DNA from: Propioniciclava sp. MC1595
Lineage (GTDB): Bacteria > Actinomycetota > Actinomycetes > Propionibacteriales > Propionibacteriaceae
Reading direction: 5' to 3'
Length of the DNA stretch: 64,000 nt
Assembly: GCF_017569205.1 (NCBI RefSeq)
Contig: NZ_CP071870.1
Location: 2,976,001-3,040,000 of the forward strand
Shown here: piece by piece, positions 26,346 through 34,402 of the stretch
Position numbering within the stretch: position 1 is the stretch's first letter
Layout of the letters: each line of letters opens with the position of its first letter
The notes under the pieces: generated by a model
What the model saw: only the letters and a program-made list of their open reading frames with translations
Told to the model about the DNA's origin: nothing
The model's database searches: none
Translations under genes and position numbers: made by a program

Positions 26346-27372
26346 CGCACGCCTCCTGCCACACCCGCTCCAGGACGCGCGCCACGGCCTTCCCCCAGCG
26401 GGAGCGCTCGCCCCCCGGCGGCTCACCCGCCTCGGCGTCGGCGGCCACGCGACGGTCGGTCGGCACGTCGCCCCAGCAGGGCAACCCCACGGCGTCGGCG
26501 ACGACCGTGACCGGCGGCCCGCCGGGGGCGCGGCGCACGACCACGCCCGCGCCGGCCCCCTCCAGGCCGGCAGCGACCCGCGACGCGGCGGCCACGGCCC
26601 GCACGCCGCCGCCGGCCAGCAGCACCGTCGCCTCGGCGCCCCGCACCGCCTGCCGCGCGGCGGGGAGCGGGACGCGACCGGGATCCAGCAGCACGAGCCC
26701 GTGGTGGCGGCCCAGCGAGCCCAGCACCGCACCCACCGACTCGACCGTGAGCGCCCCTTCGTCCGGCCCCCGCCCCATGGCGACCACCGTGACGCCCTCG
26801 ACGACGGGCAGCACGCCCCGCACGTCGCCAACCTCGCCACGCGCCCCGAGCAGGCGCGGCCAGCGCCACCCCGGCGCCCGTTCCGCGCCCAACACCAGGT
26901 CGAGGCCGCCGCCCAGCGGGTCGAGGTCCACCAGCGCGCAGGTCAGGCCGCGGCGCACCGCGGCCAGGGCCAGCCCCGCCGCCAGCGTGGACGCCCCCAC
27001 CCCGCCGGACCCGCCCACGACCGCCACGGTCCGTGAGTCCGGCCCCGCGTCGGCAGCCAGCACACCGCCCAGCCAGGCCGTGCCCTGCGGCAACGGGATC
27101 ACCTCCGCCCCCAGCGGCATCGACCACGTGCCCAGCTCGACCGGGTCGAACCCGACCAGGTAGACGTGCGGTCGCCGGTGGGGGCCGGTCGAGGCGAGGG
27201 CCGCGGCCCGATCGCCCCCGACCAGCACGACCCGGGCGGACGGCCAGCGCGCCAGGGCGCCGTCCACGTCCACGACGCGCACGCGCAACCCCAGCGCCGC
27301 GGCGGTCGCCTCCACGGCGTCCCGCAGCGGCCCGTCGGCGGTCACCAGCAGCACCTCGTCGTCCCTGTCCAC
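26335..27372 (-). CDS. ssd: Septum-site-determining protein Ssd / CpaE-like MinD-family ATPase
   Basis: A 345-residue protein, first gene of the Tad operon. The N-terminal third resembles a receiver-like fold (VLLVTADGPLRDAVEATAAA). The MinD/ParA-like part has VVGGSGGVGASTLAAGLALA near residue 118 as a deviant Walker A, in which the usual Lys of GKGG is Gly-Val-Gly-Ala-Ser, and LVDLDPLGGGLDLVLG. Ssd (Rv3660c) heads the same operon in M. tuberculosis, where it affects septation; CpaE places Tad pili at the pole. GTG 27372 is the start. Confidence 0.82.
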   Translation of the reverse strand: MDRDDEVLLVTADGPLRDAVEATAAALGLRVRVVDVDGALARWPSARVVLVGGDRAAALASTGPHRRPHVYLVGFDPVELGTWSMPLGAEVIPLPQGTAWLGGVLAADAGPDSRTVAVVGGSGGVGASTLAAGLALAAVRRGLTCALVDLDPLGGGLDLVLGAERAPGWRWPRLLGARGEVGDVRGVLPVVEGVTVVAMGRGPDEGALTVESVGAVLGSLGRHHGLVLLDPGRVPLPAARQAVRGAEATVLLAGGGVRAVAAASRVAAGLEGAGAGVVVRRAPGGPPVTVVADAVGLPCWGDVPTDRRVAADAEAGEPPGGERSRWGKAVARVLERVWQEACDVG

Positions 27373-27470
27373 GCCCGGACCTTGGGCCGCGACGCCCGAC
27401 CCCGCGCACCCGATCCGACCGCTGTGGACAAGTCGTGGCGTCCATCCACAGCCGCCGACACCCCTTGACA

Positions 27471-27476
27471 TACGAT
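27471..27476 (+). promoter_or_regulatory. -10 box TACGAT for the methyltransferase gene
   Basis: TACGAT ends 7 nt before ATG 27484, which fits a leaderless transcript. A TTGACA that abuts it directly (27465-27470) is too close to be its -35. Confidence 0.45.
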
Positions 27477-27483
27477 CGGGCCC

Positions 27484-28251
27484 ATGACCGCTTCCACCCA
27501 GCCCGCGTTCCCGCAGGCCGCGCTCGAGTGGCTGGCCGCGGCGTCCGACGGTCACCCCCTGCCCACCCCGCGCGTGCTGCTGCTCGGCCGGTCCGCGGCC
27601 CCCCTGGGTGCCGCCCTCACCCGGACCGGCGCGGACCTGGTGGCCTGCGACACGAGCCGGGCCGGCGTCCGGGCCCTGCTGAACCGCGCCCCGCGCGCCC
27701 TGCCGACGGTGGCGGCGGCCGACCACCTCCCGTTCGCGGCGATGGCGTTCGACGTCGTCCACGTCCACCAGTCGCTGCACGACCTCGCCGAGGGCGCGCT
27801 GGCCTCCATCGCCCGCGTCCTCGCCCCGCACGGGCACCTCGCGGTCAGCTACACGGTGCGCGACGACTCGGTCCCGTGGGTGCGCCGGCTCACCGCCCTC
27901 CTGCGCGACGTCGACCCGCAGGCCATGGCGGGCGCCTACGGCACCGAGAGCATCGACCGGCTCGAGGGGTCCACCTTCTTCGGCGAGGTCGAGCAACGCA
28001 GCCACCGACTCTGGGTGCCCATCAGCCGGGTCGACCTGCTCGGCATGGTGGCGCGCCGGTTCCCCGACCTGGAGCAGGACCGGCTGAGCCGGCTCATGGC
28101 GGACGTGGGCGAGCTCTACGAGTCGTCAGCGCGCGTCCCCGAGCCGCTGCTGCTGCCCTATCGCGTGGCCTGCTGGCGCGCCCGCGTCGACCACTCCGAG
28201 TTCACCTCGCAACTGGACGCCCCCACGGAAGGCCTGCGCATCCGATTGTGA
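27484..28251 (+). CDS. Class I SAM-dependent methyltransferase
   Basis: A 255-residue methyltransferase. The nucleotide-binding strand is VLLLGRSAAPLGAALTRTGA, which lacks the usual Gly-x-Gly spacing but keeps the Rossmann pattern. The acidic strand end is LVACDTSRAGVRAL. AADHLPFAAMAFDVVHVHQS is the motif II/III region typical of methyltransferase-11 proteins. The substrate is unknown. It is transcribed divergently from the Tad operon, with 111 nt between them. Confidence 0.72.
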   Translation: MTASTQPAFPQAALEWLAAASDGHPLPTPRVLLLGRSAAPLGAALTRTGADLVACDTSRAGVRALLNRAPRALPTVAAADHLPFAAMAFDVVHVHQSLHDLAEGALASIARVLAPHGHLAVSYTVRDDSVPWVRRLTALLRDVDPQAMAGAYGTESIDRLEGSTFFGEVEQRSHRLWVPISRVDLLGMVARRFPDLEQDRLSRLMADVGELYESSARVPEPLLLPYRVACWRARVDHSEFTSQLDAPTEGLRIRL

Positions 28252-28292
28252 CGCCCGCTAGCATGACCGGTAGCCGACGGGGAGGAAGTGGA

Positions 28293-28757
28293 ATGGCAGA
28301 GCCGCAGATCGGTGAGGTCATCAAGGACATCACCGCGGACGTCCAGACCATCATCAAGGGCGAGATCGAACTCGCCAAGGCCGAGATGATGCCGCAGGTC
28401 AAGCGCGCCGGCATCGGGGCGGGCATGTTCGGAGCCGCCGGCTACTTCGCGATCCAGGCCGCGACCCTGCTCTTCATCTGCGGCGGCCTCGCGCTGAGCG
28501 CGCTCTACCAGGGCGTCGTCCCGATCATCTGGGCGTTCACCCTGGGCTTCCTGACGATGGCCGTGATCCTGTTGGTCGTCGCCGGCATCCTCGTGCTCAT
28601 CGGCAAGAACAAGGTCAAGGTCAGCGCCCCCGAGCGCACGATCGCCGAGGCCAACCGCAGCATCGAGGCCGTCACCGGCGCGGTCGACCAGGGCAACGCC
28701 AACGTGCGCGCCATCGTCGCCGGCGCGCCGCGCACCACGCCCGAGGTCAGGCCCTGA
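28293..28757 (+). CDS. Holin-superfamily (DUF1469-type) membrane protein
   Basis: A 154-residue protein. The N-terminal amphipathic helix IGEVIKDITADVQTIIKGEI runs into LAKAEMMPQVKRAG, the signature of the actinobacterial 'Holin-X' (Phage_holin_3_6) group. Two membrane helices follow (about 47-75 and 80-110), then a charged tail. Despite the name this is a common chromosomal gene and no phage genes surround it. GGGGAGGA lies 8 nt before the ATG. Its 3' end overlaps the convergent glucosidase gene by 11 bp. Confidence 0.82.
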   Translation: MAEPQIGEVIKDITADVQTIIKGEIELAKAEMMPQVKRAGIGAGMFGAAGYFAIQAATLLFICGGLALSALYQGVVPIIWAFTLGFLTMAVILLVVAGILVLIGKNKVKVSAPERTIAEANRSIEAVTGAVDQGNANVRAIVAGAPRTTPEVRP

Positions 28758-30438
28758 GCCGGTAGACCCGCGCGTCCCACGGCGCCAGGGTCTGGAGGTC
28801 GGTCCCGGGGTGGACCGACGCCACCAGCAGTTCCGCGTCCTCGATCGAGGGCAGCTCGGCCAGGGGCACCCTCGCGGCGTGCGAGGACATGTTCGCCACC
28901 ACCAGCAGCCGCTCGTCGCCGAGCGTGCGCGTGAACACCCACAGCTTCTCGTCCTCGGGCAGCAGCAGCTCGAACGCGCCCATGCGCACGACCTCCAGCT
29001 CGCGCCGCAGCGCGATCAGCCGCCGGTAGTGGGCGTACACGCCGTCGGGGTCGGCCACGTCGTCGGCCACGTTGACGGACGCCGTGGTGGCGTTGAGCGG
29101 GAGCCACGGCGTCCCGGTCGTGAAGCCGCCCTCGGGCGTCCAGGGCATCGGCGTCCGGGCGTTGTCGCGCCCCATCGCTCCCAGCCCGGCGAGCACCTGC
29201 TCCTCCGGGACCCCGGCCTCGAGCGCCTGCCGGTGCATGCCCACGGCCTCGATGTCGCGGTACTGGTCGATCCGGGTGAACCCGGCGTTCGTCATGCCGA
29301 TCTCCTGACCCTGGTAGACGTACGGCGTCCCCTGGTGCAGGTGCAGCACCGTCGCGAGTGCCTTCGCCGAGGCCACCCGGTGCTCGGGTGAGTCGTCGCC
29401 GAACCGGCTGACCGACCGGGGCTGGTCGTGGTTCTCGAAGTACAGCGAGTTCCAGCCGTCCTCGGCGAGGCCCTCCTGCCAGCGGGCGAGGTTCTTCTTC
29501 AGGTCGGGCAGGTGCAGCGGGATCGGTGAGAGCTTGCCGCCGGCGTGGTCGAGCGAGACGTGCTCGAAGGTGAACACCATGCCGAGCCGGTCGTGCTCGC
29601 GCGCGGTGTACTCGCGGGCGTGCTCGAGGTCGCAGGCGACCATCTCACCCACCGTGAACAGGCGCTTCTCGGTGATGCCGACCTCGCGGTTCATCTCCTC
29701 GAGGAACTCCACCAGGCGCGGGCCGTTGGCCACGCGCTCGATCTCGAAGCTGTAGGGGTCGCCCGGGTTCACGGCGCCGTCGGCGAGCGGGTGGGTCTTG
29801 CTGATCAGGTTGATCACGTCCATGCGGAAGCCGTCGACGCCCCGGTCGATCCACCAGCGCATCATCGCGTACACGGCCTGCCGGACCTCGGGGTTCTCCC
29901 AGTTGAGGTCGGGCTGCTTGCGGCTGAACAGGTGCAGGTAGTACTCCCCCGACGCCTCGTCGAACGCCCAGCCCGAGCCGCCGAAGAACGAGCCCCAGTT
30001 GGTGGGCTCGGCCCCGGGCGTGCCCGGCTCGAACCCGTCCCGCGCGGGGCGCCAGACGTACCAGTCCCGCTTCGGCGAGGCCGGGTCGCGGGACTCGACG
30101 AACCACGCGTGCTCGTCGGAGGTGTGGTTCACCACCAGGTCCATCACGAGCTTCATCCCGCGCGCGTGGACGGCCTCGGTCAGCTCGTCGACGTCGGCCA
30201 GCGTGCCGAACATCGGGTCGATCGCCTGGTAGTCGGCGATGTCGTAGCCGTTGTCGTCCTGGGGGGAGGCGAAGATCGGCGAGAGCCACACCACGTCGAC
30301 GCCGAGCCCGGCGATGTGGTCGAGGTGGTCGATGATGCCCCGGACGTCGCCGTACCCGTCCCCGTCGCTGTCGGCGAAGGAGCGTGGGTACACCTGGTAG
30401 ACGACGGAGCTGGACCACCACGGAGTCGACGGGTTCAT
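28747..30438 (-). CDS. GH13 alpha-glucosidase (oligo-1,6-glucosidase type)
   Basis: A 563-residue alpha-amylase-family enzyme acting on alpha-glucosides. The start, PWWSSSVVYQVYPRSFADSD, is typical. Region I is DLVVNHTSDEH and region II GFRMDVINLI has the nucleophile Asp. The acid/base Glu is in FTVGEMVA and region IV FENHDQPRS has the transition-state Asp. The Val-Ile-Asn after the nucleophile is the pattern of alpha-1,6 or mixed-specificity oligosaccharide hydrolases. ATG 30438 is chosen, with AAGATGG upstream. The product probably acts in the cytoplasm, since no signal peptide is seen. Confidence 0.9.
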   Translation of the reverse strand: MNPSTPWWSSSVVYQVYPRSFADSDGDGYGDVRGIIDHLDHIAGLGVDVVWLSPIFASPQDDNGYDIADYQAIDPMFGTLADVDELTEAVHARGMKLVMDLVVNHTSDEHAWFVESRDPASPKRDWYVWRPARDGFEPGTPGAEPTNWGSFFGGSGWAFDEASGEYYLHLFSRKQPDLNWENPEVRQAVYAMMRWWIDRGVDGFRMDVINLISKTHPLADGAVNPGDPYSFEIERVANGPRLVEFLEEMNREVGITEKRLFTVGEMVACDLEHAREYTAREHDRLGMVFTFEHVSLDHAGGKLSPIPLHLPDLKKNLARWQEGLAEDGWNSLYFENHDQPRSVSRFGDDSPEHRVASAKALATVLHLHQGTPYVYQGQEIGMTNAGFTRIDQYRDIEAVGMHRQALEAGVPEEQVLAGLGAMGRDNARTPMPWTPEGGFTTGTPWLPLNATTASVNVADDVADPDGVYAHYRRLIALRRELEVVRMGAFELLLPEDEKLWVFTRTLGDERLLVVANMSSHAARVPLAELPSIEDAELLVASVHPGTDLQTLAPWDARVYRLRA

Positions 30439-30527
30439 GACGCCATCTTGGTGTTCCGCGACGAAAATAGCCAGTGACAAGGCCCACCACGCGGGCATGA
30501 CACAATCACGGGGACACGTCCCCCTGC

Positions 30528-30534
30528 AGGAGGT
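30528..30534 (+). promoter_or_regulatory. Perfect Shine-Dalgarno AGGAGGT before an ACG codon
   Basis: A 7-nt full match to the anti-Shine-Dalgarno end of 16S rRNA stands 5 nt before ACG 30540, which is in frame with the nitrilase-family gene. No ATG, GTG or TTG lies in a matching place. This decides the likely start of the next gene. Confidence 0.55.
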
Positions 30535-30587
30535 CCGCCACGTCCCGCCGCCAGCCCCGCACCCGGTCCACGTTCCGGGTCACGGGC

Positions 30588-31364
30588 GTGCAGTACCACG
30601 CACCGCGCAACGACCTCGCGGGGTCGCTCGCGCTGGGGCAGCGGATCGTGCGGGAGGCGGCGGCCGCTGGGGCCGACCTGGTCCTGTTCCCCGAGATGTG
30701 GTCCACGGGCTACGCGCTCCCGATCGACACGTCGTTCGCCACCCCGGTCGACGGGCCGTGGGTGGCCGGCTTCCGCGAGACGGCCGCCGAGCTGGGCGTG
30801 GGGGTCGCCGTCAGCCTCCTGGCCGAGCACCCGGGCGGGCCGACGAACACCACCCTGGTCATCGGACGCCGGGGCGAGCTCCTGCTCCGCCACGACAAGG
30901 TGCACACCCTGCGCTACGACGCCGAGGCGGCGCTGACCCCCGGGACGGGGTTCGCGACCGCCACCTTCGACGGCGTCGAGCTGGGCGTGATGACCTGCTT
31001 CGACCGCGAGTTCCCCGAGAGCGCCCGCGAGTTGATGCTGGCCGGCGCCGAGGTCGTGCTCGTGCCCAACGCGACCGCGTGGAACCCCGTGCGCGCCCAC
31101 CAGCTCGAGGCGCGCGCCTTCGAGAACATGATCGCGATCGCCTCGTCGAACTATCCCGGCGACGGGTGGGGCCAGTCCTCGGCCTACACCCCGATCGTGT
31201 TCGACCTGGACGGACGCCCCCTCGACCCGCTGCTCGTCAAGGCCGACGCGCGCCCGCAACTGGTGCCGTTCCGGTTCGACATGGAGGCCATCCGCGACTG
31301 GCGGGAGCGGGAGGTCTGGGGGGCGAGCCACCGGCGTCCGGACGCCTACACGCGCCTCGCCTGA
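30588..31364 (+). CDS. Carbon-nitrogen hydrolase (nitrilase superfamily)
   Basis: A nitrilase-fold amidase or deaminated-glutathione amidase-like enzyme. The catalytic Glu is in LVLFPEMWSTGYAL, the Lys in LRHDKVHTL, and the Cys in GVMTCFDREFPE. All three are present. The conventional start is GTG 30588, giving 258 residues, but this cuts the first conserved strand: codons before it read RVTGVQYHAP, the usual family start. The better-supported start is ACG 30540, 16 codons upstream, which follows a perfect AGGAGGT. If so the protein has 274 residues. The substrate is unknown. Confidence 0.85.
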   Translation: MQYHAPRNDLAGSLALGQRIVREAAAAGADLVLFPEMWSTGYALPIDTSFATPVDGPWVAGFRETAAELGVGVAVSLLAEHPGGPTNTTLVIGRRGELLLRHDKVHTLRYDAEAALTPGTGFATATFDGVELGVMTCFDREFPESARELMLAGAEVVLVPNATAWNPVRAHQLEARAFENMIAIASSNYPGDGWGQSSAYTPIVFDLDGRPLDPLLVKADARPQLVPFRFDMEAIRDWREREVWGASHRRPDAYTRLA

Positions 31365-31371
31365 GCCAGGC

Positions 31372-32046
31372 TCACTGGCCGGTGTCGAGCCCCGCCCGGT
31401 GCAGGAACCGCTCGGGGACCAACTCCATGCGGCGGGGGTCCCACGGCCGGGACCAGCCGGCGAGGTCCAGCAGCCCGTCGATGAGGTGGCCGGTGAAGCC
31501 CCAGATGAACAGCTCGCCGACGACGAACGCCGGCCCCTGGTAGCCCATGGGCAGGCGCCACGTGAGCCGGTTCGCCGGGTCGACGAGGTCGCCCACGCTG
31601 ATGGTGTGCACCGCACCGATCTCGACGGTGTCGACCACCTCGAGCGGGTGCGGCTCGCGCCACCAAGCGACCACCGGGGTGACGTCGTAGCCGGTCACCG
31701 CCACGTGCGCCGGCGGCAGGACGCCGAGCAGCTCGACGGTCGCGGCGTCGACGCCCACCTCCTCGCGGGCCTCGCGCAGGGCGGCCGCCTCGCTCGAGGG
31801 GTCGGACTCCTCCACGCCTCCGCCCGGAAACGCGCACTGGCCGGCGTGCTTGCGCAGGGTGGCCGACTTCTCGATGAGCACCAGCTCGAGGTCCTCGGGC
31901 CGGGCCCGGTCGGGCCCCGAGAACAGGATCAGCACCGCGGCCTTGCGTCCCCGGCGACCCGGACGCCCCCGCACGACGCGCGCGCCCCCGTCGGGCTCGG
32001 CGAGCTTGACGCCGAGGTCGGACAGGACGGTCGGGATGCGGGTCAC
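31372..32046 (-). CDS. CoA pyrophosphatase (NUDIX)
   Basis: A 224-residue NUDIX protein of the NudL/CoA-diphosphatase type. The CoA-specific extension [21 protein letters not shown]-like block (here [20 protein letters not shown]) precedes the Nudix box [12 protein letters not shown]. It likely cleaves CoA and its derivatives to 3',5'-ADP and phosphopantetheine. The GTG start at 32046 overlaps the stop of the upstream thioredoxin-like gene by 4 nt. The order nth-tlpA-CoA pyrophosphatase matches Rv3674c-Rv3672c. Confidence 0.88.
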   Translation of the reverse strand: MTRIPTVLSDLGVKLAEPDGGARVVRGRPGRRGRKAAVLILFSGPDRARPEDLELVLIEKSATLRKHAGQCAFPGGGVEESDPSSEAAALREAREEVGVDAATVELLGVLPPAHVAVTGYDVTPVVAWWREPHPLEVVDTVEIGAVHTISVGDLVDPANRLTWRLPMGYQGPAFVVGELFIWGFTGHLIDGLLDLAGWSRPWDPRRMELVPERFLHRAGLDTGQ

Positions 32047-32633
32047 ACGCCCACCCCCAGGTGCTCCTGCGCGCCGTCGACGAGCTGCTGGGTCGAGGTG
32101 ATGCCTCCGACCTCGCGGTACGCGATGCGACCGTCGGCGTCGACGTAGAGGGTGATGGGGATGCCCTGGAACCGGAGCGGGCCCGCCGTGCGCTTCAGCG
32201 GGTCGGTGGCGTGCGGGTAGGTCCAACCGGCCATCGCGGCGAACTCCAGCGCCAGCGCGGGGTCGGGGTCGGCGTAGTCGATGCCCAGGACGAGGACGTC
32301 GTCGCCGGCGCGCGCGGCGAACTCCTTCAGGAAGGGCGCCTCCAGCCGGCAGGGGGCGCACCACTGCGCCCAGATGTTGACCACCATCGGGGTACCGCGG
32401 AGCGCGGCGAGGTTCACCTGCCGCCCCGAGCCGAGGCAGCCGAGCAGCAGGTCGGGCAGGCCGTCGGCCACCGGCGCGGCCTCCGCCGGGGTCTCGGGGC
32501 AGTCCGCGATCCCGGCCGCCTCGCGCTGGGCGACCAGCCCTGGGTCGACCCGCACCGCGGGCGCCGGGTCGCTGGACACCCCGCAGCCGGCGAACAGCGC
32601 GGACGCGGCCAGGAAGGCCACGACCCTCCTCAT
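32043..32633 (-). CDS. TlpA/ResA-like thioredoxin-fold lipoprotein
   Basis: A 196-residue lipoprotein. The signal peptide ends with a lipobox, LFAGC (Cys17). A thioredoxin fold follows, with the redox site WAQWCAPC near residue 96 and the cis-Pro loop [12 protein letters not shown]. It acts on the outer face of the membrane in thiol-disulfide exchange, for example cytochrome c maturation or protein reduction. The ATG overlaps the nth stop by 4 nt, so the three genes are one operon. Confidence 0.88.
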   Translation of the reverse strand: MRRVVAFLAASALFAGCGVSSDPAPAVRVDPGLVAQREAAGIADCPETPAEAAPVADGLPDLLLGCLGSGRQVNLAALRGTPMVVNIWAQWCAPCRLEAPFLKEFAARAGDDVLVLGIDYADPDPALALEFAAMAGWTYPHATDPLKRTAGPLRFQGIPITLYVDADGRIAYREVGGITSTQQLVDGAQEHLGVGV

Positions 32634-33301
32634 GCGCGCGGCTCCCGAACGAGTTTCGCCGCCACCTCGGGGTCGGTCGGGCCCTCGCCGTACGCGGGGC
32701 ACAGGCCGGCCAACGGGCAGGCACCGCACGCGGGGCGCCGCGCGTGGCAGCGGCGTCGGCCGTGCCAGATGACGCGGTGGCAGAGCATGACCCAGTCGGC
32801 GGGGTCGAACAGGTCGCCGACCGCCCGCTCGACGGCGTCGGGGTTCTTCGAGGAGACCCAGCCGAAGCGGTTCGACAGTCGGATGAAGTGGGTGTCGGGC
32901 GTGATGCCGGGCACCCCGAAGGCGTTGCCGAGCACCACGTTGGCGGTCTTGCGGCCCACGCCGGGCAGGGTCACCAGCTCGGACAGCGTGCCGGGCACCT
33001 CGCCGCCGAACTTGTCGACCAGTGCGGCGCCGAGGCCGATCAGGTGGCCCGTCTTGGCGCGGAAGAAGCCCGTGGGCCGGATCAGCTCCTCCATCTCGGC
33101 CGGGTCCGCGGTGGCGTAGGCCGCGGCGTCCGGGTACCGCGCGAAGATCGCGGGCGTCACCGCGTTGACGCGGCGGTCGGTCGACTGGGCCGAGAGGACG
33201 GTGGCGACGAGCAGCTCCAGCGGGGAGGTGAAGTCGAGCTCGCACCGGGCCTCGGGGTAGAGCTCGGCGAGGGCGGCGTCGATCGCCTGGGGCTGCTGCA
33301 T
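32630..33301 (-). CDS. nth: Endonuclease III (DNA glycosylase/AP lyase)
   Basis: A 223-residue base-excision-repair enzyme for oxidised pyrimidines. The helix-hairpin-helix is [14 protein letters not shown] (catalytic Lys in GRK). The catalytic Asp is in [13 protein letters not shown], which has Pro-Asp-Thr-His where Val-Asp-Thr-His is usual. The 4Fe-4S cluster is C-x6-C-x2-C-x5-C at [17 protein letters not shown]. It is first in the nth-tlpA-CoA pyrophosphatase run. Confidence 0.95.
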   Translation of the reverse strand: MQQPQAIDAALAELYPEARCELDFTSPLELLVATVLSAQSTDRRVNAVTPAIFARYPDAAAYATADPAEMEELIRPTGFFRAKTGHLIGLGAALVDKFGGEVPGTLSELVTLPGVGRKTANVVLGNAFGVPGITPDTHFIRLSNRFGWVSSKNPDAVERAVGDLFDPADWVMLCHRVIWHGRRRCHARRPACGACPLAGLCPAYGEGPTDPEVAAKLVREPRA

Positions 33302-33305
33302 GGGC

Positions 33306-33767
33306 TCAGGCGGGCTCGACCGTCAGCTCGACCTCGACGGGGGCGTCCAGCGGCAGCACCGGCACCCCGACCGCGCTGCGCACGTGCTGGCCGGCATCGC
33401 CGAAGACCGCGACGAACAGCTGGCTGGCGCCGTTGGCGACCTGCGGCTGGCCGGTGAAGTCAGGCGTGCACGCCACGAAGACGGTGGCCTTCACGATGCG
33501 GGCGATGCTGTCGAGCCCGCCGGTCACGGACGCCGCCGCGGCCAGGGCGTTGAGGGCCGCGGTCCGCGCGGCGTCGGTGGCCTGCTCCAGCGTCAGGTCG
33601 GCGCCCACCTTGCCGGTGGCGACGAGCGTGCCCGCGACGGTGGGCAGCTGGCCCGAGGTCATCACCAGGCCGGCGGAAGCCGTGGCCGGGACGTAGGCGG
33701 CCACGGGGGCGGCGACGGGCGGGAGCTCGAGGCCCAGTTCGGCCAGGCGCTGGGAGGGGGTGGTCAC
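33306..33767 (-). CDS. RidA/YjgF family enamine deaminase
   Basis: A 153-residue RidA-superfamily protein. [20 protein letters not shown] near residue 35 and [20 protein letters not shown] near 95 match the family. The usual catalytic Arg of the SVRxxV-type motif may correspond to [20 protein letters not shown] (Arg near 130). It hydrolyses reactive enamines from PLP enzymes or has a related role. GTG 33767 overlaps the stop of the DUF4177 gene. The pair matches Rv3678A-Rv3678c. Confidence 0.85.
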   Translation of the reverse strand: MTTPSQRLAELGLELPPVAAPVAAYVPATASAGLVMTSGQLPTVAGTLVATGKVGADLTLEQATDAARTAALNALAAAASVTGGLDSIARIVKATVFVACTPDFTGQPQVANGASQLFVAVFGDAGQHVRSAVGVPVLPLDAPVEVELTVEPA

Positions 33768-33928
33768 TGGGCCTCCGGCAGCGGGCGCTTGAAGTAGGCC
33801 ACCACGTTCTGCGGGTTGGGGCCGGGCACGATGGAGACGAGCTCCCAGCCGTCGGCGCCCCAGTTGTCGAGGATCTGCTTGGTCGCGTGCACCAGGACCG
33901 GTGCGGTGGCGTATTCCCACTTGGTCAT
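33764..33928 (-). CDS. DUF4177 small protein
   Basis: A 54-residue protein. It reads MTKWEYATAPVLVHATKQIL, then DNWGADGWELVSIVPGPNPQ, and ends with VAYFKRP. W-E-Y near the start and D-G-W-E-L-V are the DUF4177 signature. The function is unknown. The stop codon overlaps the RidA GTG start by 4 nt, so the two are coupled. A TAGGGT box (33935-33940) ends 6 nt before the ATG, pointing to a leaderless transcript for the pair. Confidence 0.85.
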   Translation of the reverse strand: MTKWEYATAPVLVHATKQILDNWGADGWELVSIVPGPNPQNVVAYFKRPLPEAQ

Positions 33929-33959
33929 GGGCACACCCTACCCATCGGGGGTGTCGGGG

Positions 33960-34235
33960 TCAGTCGTCCTTCTTCTTGCCGCAGAGCACCGACTGCCACG
34001 ACGAGATGTCGGTGCGCTGGCGGAGCAACTGGCGGCGCTCACGCTCGGTCATGCCACCCCACACGCCCCACTCGATGCGATTGTCGAGGGCTTCGGCGAG
34101 GCACTGGGAACGGACGGAGCAGCCCATGCAGACCGCACGCGCACGCTTCTGGTCGGCGCCCTCGGGGAACAGCTTGTCCTGCATCCCGCGGCACTTCGCC
34201 TGCAGCGTCCAGTCGTCGGTCTCGATGAGCGTCAT
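33960..34235 (-). CDS. WhiB family iron-sulfur transcriptional regulator (WhiB4-like position)
   Basis: A 91-residue WhiB protein. The four cluster ligands are Cys15, Cys36, Cys39 and Cys45 (KCRGM, then CMGCSVRSQC). The GVWGG turn at about 57-61 leads to a basic C-terminus, RERRQLLRQR, and a Lys-Lys-Lys tail for DNA binding. The 4Fe-4S cluster senses redox or NO. Its place beside the divergent PonA2-type gene matches whiB4 (Rv3681c) of M. tuberculosis. ATG 34235 has GGGAAGAAGG upstream; GTG 34259 is an alternative start. Confidence 0.9.
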   Translation of the reverse strand: MTLIETDDWTLQAKCRGMQDKLFPEGADQKRARAVCMGCSVRSQCLAEALDNRIEWGVWGGMTERERRQLLRQRTDISSWQSVLCGKKKDD

Positions 34236-34286
34236 TGCCCGACCTTCTTCCCTTGCCACACGGGGTGACCCTCACCGCGTCACAAC

Positions 34287-34316
34287 ATGGTAGAGGGATG
34301 TGTGCAACTTTCACAA
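34287..34316 (-). promoter_or_regulatory. Promoter of the whiB gene
   Basis: On the minus strand TTGTGA (-35, 34316-34311) and TACCAT (-10, 34292-34287) are separated by 18 nt. This predicts an RNA start near 34280 and a leader of about 45 nt before ATG 34235. Confidence 0.5.
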
Positions 34317-34349
34317 CGGTGTTGCCGCCAACTGCCATCGTCGCAGCCG

Positions 34350-34371
34350 CCCCGCGAGGGCGCTCGCGGGG
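34350..34371. promoter_or_regulatory. 9-bp GC hairpin between the divergent whiB and penicillin-binding-protein promoters
   Basis: CCCCGCGAG pairs with CTCGCGGGG around a GGCG loop. It lies upstream of both transcripts, so it is not an ordinary terminator for either. It may be an operator-like palindrome or a shield between promoters. Confidence 0.4.
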
Positions 34372-34389
34372 CTTGACAGGTTGATCACG

Positions 34390-34395
34390 TACTCT
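34390..34395 (+). promoter_or_regulatory. -10 box TACTCT for the penicillin-binding-protein gene
   Basis: TACTCT ends 7 nt before ATG 34403, which fits a leaderless transcript. A TTGACA at 34373-34378 is only 11 nt upstream and is badly spaced for a standard promoter. Confidence 0.45.
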
Positions 34396-34402
34396 GGACC
34401 CC

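Noticed and set aside
27465-27470. TTGACA before the methyltransferase gene as a -35 box
   Set aside because: It touches the TACGAT -10 box directly with no spacer, so it cannot work as its -35.
28293-28757. Holin-like gene as a sign of a prophage
   Set aside because: No phage structural, integrase or lysis genes are near. This holin superfamily is common in ordinary actinobacterial chromosomes.
30497-30600. ATG 30497 as the start of the nitrilase-family gene
   Set aside because: It is out of frame with the conserved catalytic motifs; its frame is an Arg/Pro-rich shadow.
34373-34378. TTGACA as -35 of the penicillin-binding-protein promoter
   Set aside because: Only 11 nt separate it from TACTCT, and no -10 is seen 16-18 nt downstream.
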